Of a stretch of DNA of 8,434 nt, positions 6,385-8,434 are shown one piece after another. The notes under the pieces were generated by a model, which saw only the letters and a program-made list of their open reading frames with translations, was not told the DNA's origin and made no database searches. Position 1 is the stretch's first letter. Each line of letters begins with the position of its first letter. The stretch comes from Victivallales bacterium (GTDB taxonomy: Bacteria; Verrucomicrobiota; Lentisphaeria; Victivallales; UBA1829): assembly GCA_016285335.1 (NCBI GenBank), contig JAEEQO010000135.1, forward strand, positions 1 to 8,434, written 5' to 3'. The translations under genes were made by a program, and so were the position numbers.

Positions 6385-6412
6385 AACATACATCATATTC
6401 AAAAAAAGTCAA
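6385..6412 (-). promoter_or_regulatory. Candidate sigma-70-like promoter for the leftward antitoxin-like fragment
   Basis: Read on the minus strand, TTGACT (6412-6407) and TATGTT (6390-6385) are separated by 16 bases. This would start transcription roughly 20 bases before the ATG at 6356, leaving room for the AAAGGAG ribosome site. The region is AT-rich, so chance matches are easy. Confidence 0.4.
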
Positions 6413-6511
6413 ATCAAATCCTGAAACAAGATTCTTCAAAGGAAACAGGCGGAAGAAAACAGAAAGACTTTCCTTCGTCCGCATTTTTCTTAAATTTTTA
6501 AAGTATTTCAT

Positions 6512-6540
6512 TTGATTTTTCCATCCGGCGGGGGTATATT
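6512..6540 (+). promoter_or_regulatory. Candidate promoter of the GH127-like gene
   Basis: TTGATT at 6512-6517 and TATATT at 6535-6540 are spaced by 17 bases, the optimal distance for a sigma-70 promoter. The -10 box matches five of six consensus bases. Transcription would start near 6547, giving an untranslated leader of about 90 bases before the ATG at 6637. The GC-rich spacer stands out in an AT-rich setting. Confidence 0.45.
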
Positions 6541-6636
6541 GTTTCGTTCTTAAAATTAAATTCACCTCAAACCGGCATTTCCGCCCGTTCCGCCGCTCCG
6601 AAACAAAAACACCTTTCCACAGCAGGAATCCACGCC

Positions 6637-8434
6637 ATGACCAAAGCCATGAAACACTGCCTCTGCATCTCCGCCGCCCTCGCATCGACCATCCCGTTCT
6701 CGTTCGGCGCCGGACGCGCCGTCCCGTTCAAGCTCAACGAAGTCGAGCTGCTCGACAGCCCGTTCCTCGTGAACAAGAAACGCAACGCGGATTTCCTGCT
6801 CACGCTGAGCCCGGACCGCCTCATGGCGCGCATGTACGAATACTGCGGCGAAACGCCGAAGGCTCCGGTCTACGGCGGCTGGGAAAGCAGCGACCTTTCC
6901 GGCCACACGCTCGGCCACTACCTGACCGCGCTTTCGCTCGAATACGCCACGACCGGGGACACGCGGTTCAAGGAGCGCGTGGACTACATCATCGGCGAGA
7001 TGGCGCGCTGCCAGAAGCTGTACGGCGAATCCGGCTACATCGGCTGCATGTCGCGGAACGCCCGCCGCGCGCTCGAGGTGCTGAAGGACGGCGACGTGGA
7101 GACCATCAACCGCACATGGGCGCCGTGGTACACGCAGCACAAGATCGCCGAAGGGCTCTACGACGCGTGGAAGGTCGCCGGAAACGAGCAGGCGAAGGAC
7201 GTGCTGGTGAACTTCGCACGCTGGGTCGACGGCCTGACGAAGGGCCTGGACGAAAAGAAATGCCAGCGCATGCTCGACATGGAGTTCGGCGGCATCGGCG
7301 AAGTCTTCTGGAAGCTCTACGCGGAAACGAAGGACGAGACGCACAAGGCGCTCGCGCAGCGGTTCCGCCACCATTGGCTCGTGGACGACCTCGCGGCGGG
7401 CAAGGACAACCTCGCCGGCAAGCACGCGAACACGCAGGTGCCGAAGGTCATCGCCGAGGCGGTCAACTACGAAGTGACCGGCGACGAGTTCGCCCGCAAG
7501 GTCAGCAGGAACTTCTTCGACATCGTCGTGAAAAACCACACCTACTGCACCGGCGGCAACAGCGACCGCGAGCATTTCTACCGTCCCGCCGAGGCGGACA
7601 AGCACCTCTCCCCCGCCTCCGTCGAGTGCTGCAACGTCTACAACATGATCCGACTCGCCTGCCTGCTCCAGTGCCAGGAACCGGAAAACACCGCGTTCGG
7701 CGACTACCGCGAACGCGCCCTGCTGAACCAGATCCTGCCGTCGCAGGACCCCGAGCGCTCCATGTTCACCTACTTCGTTTCGCTGAAGCCCGGCCAGTTC
7801 CGCGTCTATAGCTCGCCCGACCAGTCGTTCTGGTGCTGCTTCGGCACGGGCATCGAGAACCACACCAAGTACAACGACGCGATCTATTTCCACGACGACG
7901 ACAACCTGTACGTCACGCTCTTCATCCCGTCGAAGCTGAAGTGGGCGGACCGCGGCCTTGAGCTCACCATGAACACGCAGTATCCGAAGAACGGCGACGT
8001 GGTCCTCACGTTCGACAAGGCGCCGGAAAAGAAGCTCGCGCTGAACGTGCGCTGCCCCGGCTGGACCGACGGCCCCGTGACGTTCACGCTCAACGGTCAG
8101 CAGATCGCGACCGGCAAGCCCGGCGAGAACGCCGTGCTGAACGCCGACTGGAAGACCGGCGACAAGCTCGCGATCCACATCCCGATGAAGCTCCGCACGG
8201 AACACCTCCACGGCGGCCATACCGAGCTGAACGCGTTCTTCTACGGCCCGACGCTCCTCGCGGGCGACCTCGGCGAAGTCGAAAACTACAAGAAGCGCAT
8301 CTACCTGCGCGACCAGCTCGACCTCCAGAACGCCGCCTGCAAGCCCGTGCCCATCCTGCTCGGCGGGTCCATCAACGAAATCACCGCTTCCGCGAAGCCC
8401 GTCGGCGGTTCCGACCGCGCGTTCAACCTCACCG
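6637..8434 (+). CDS. Secreted GH127/GH146-like beta-L-arabinofuranosidase (3' end outside window)
   Basis: The frame is open for 599 codons to the window edge. CAGGA at 6623-6627, nine bases before the ATG, supports the start. Residues 1 to about 25 look like a Sec signal peptide (basic start, hydrophobic core ending FSFGA), so export is likely. The catalytic region has the COG3533 (DUF1680) pattern: YGGWESSDLSGHTLGHYLTAL near residue 78, CTGGNSDREHF with Glu312, SVECCNVYNM with Glu330 and Cys332, and FWCCFGTGIEN with Cys400-Cys401. In the Bifidobacterium GH127 enzyme HypBA1 a glutamate and three cysteines bind zinc and one cysteine of the CC pair is the nucleophile, with Glu322 as acid/base. 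Residue order and spacing agree well here. Such enzymes release beta-L-arabinofuranose from plant glycans. Exact family (127 or 146) and substrate cannot be settled from sequence reading. Confidence 0.85.
   Translation, partial: MTKAMKHCLCISAALASTIPFSFGAGRAVPFKLNEVELLDSPFLVNKKRNADFLLTLSPDRLMARMYEYCGETPKAPVYGGWESSDLSGHTLGHYLTALSLEYATTGDTRFKERVDYIIGEMARCQKLYGESGYIGCMSRNARRALEVLKDGDVETINRTWAPWYTQHKIAEGLYDAWKVAGNEQAKDVLVNFARWVDGLTKGLDEKKCQRMLDMEFGGIGEVFWKLYAETKDETHKALAQRFRHHWLVDDLAAGKDNLAGKHANTQVPKVIAEAVNYEVTGDEFARKVSRNFFDIVVKNHTYCTGGNSDREHFYRPAEADKHLSPASVECCNVYNMIRLACLLQCQEPENTAFGDYRERALLNQILPSQDPERSMFTYFVSLKPGQFRVYSSPDQSFWCCFGTGIENHTKYNDAIYFHDDDNLYVTLFIPSKLKWADRGLELTMNTQYPKNGDVVLTFDKAPEKKLALNVRCPGWTDGPVTFTLNGQQIATGKPGENAVLNADWKTGDKLAIHIPMKLRTEHLHGGHTELNAFFYGPTLLAGDLGEVENYKKRIYLRDQLDLQNAACKPVPILLGGSINEITASAKPVGGSDRAFNLT

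Larger units (their letters stand above)
6357..6636. other. AT-rich divergent intergenic control region
   Basis: These 280 bases separate the leftward antitoxin-like start from the rightward glycosidase start. The core (about 6385-6565) is markedly AT-rich against the GC-rich genes. It contains the two promoter-like sites listed separately, an inverted repeat AAGGAAA (6439-6445) / TTTCCTT (6469-6475) and a shorter TTCTTC (6432-6437) / GAAGAA (6452-6457). I see no convincing gene, tRNA, CRISPR or insertion element here. Confidence 0.6.

Noticed and set aside
6357..6389. An earlier minus-strand ATG at 6389 for the antitoxin-like gene
   Set aside because: It falls within the likely -10 box, while the ATG at 6356 has an AAAGGAG ribosome site upstream.
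6562..8220. A 552-codon open frame on the minus strand opposite the glycosidase gene
   Set aside because: The + strand has a full set of GH127 motifs, a signal peptide and a ribosome site. The opposite frame is Val/Arg/Ala/Leu-rich with no domain, as expected when high-GC codons are read in reverse.
1..8434. CRISPR array, tRNA, rRNA or insertion sequence
   Set aside because: No regularly spaced direct repeats, cloverleaf-like sequences, transposase motifs or terminal inverted repeats were seen on either strand.

Overview
The window looks like a chromosomal stretch of a high-GC Gram-negative bacterium. Codons end overwhelmingly in C or G, a heptose-LPS gene (hldD) and the MEP-pathway gene ispE are present, and a secreted GH127-type glycosidase follows. 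A carbohydrate-degrading member of the PVC group, such as Lentisphaerota/Victivallales, would fit. That placement is an inference from gene content and style and was not tested.

Left part (1-3081): housekeeping and envelope genes, all on the + strand. They are the 3' end of an unidentified gene, hldD (ADP-heptose 6-epimerase), a Gfo/Idh/MocA dehydrogenase resembling those that act on UDP-sugars beside lipid A genes, and ispE (CDP-ME kinase). Gaps are short, so cotranscription is likely. The common theme is building blocks for the outer envelope and isoprenoids.

Middle part (3097-6200): an accessory block in the same direction. A four-helix membrane protein of 127 aa is followed by two copies of a two-gene module, A1-B1 and A2-B2. 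Each A gene overlaps its B gene by the four bases ATGA. All four products have a short cytoplasmic N-terminus, one membrane helix and an outer domain. The outer domains of A and B also resemble each other, so the block appears to be four tandem paralogues produced by two rounds of duplication. I recognise no known family; this is the best candidate for something undescribed. A 12-cysteine DUF3795 protein closes the block.

Right part (6201-8434): a 436-bp gap holds a leftward antitoxin-like gene fragment with its own promoter-like and Shine-Dalgarno sequences, a strong hairpin at its 3' end, and an AT-rich divergent control region. From there a rightward promoter-like sequence leads into a secreted GH127/GH146-like beta-L-arabinofuranosidase gene that runs off the window end.
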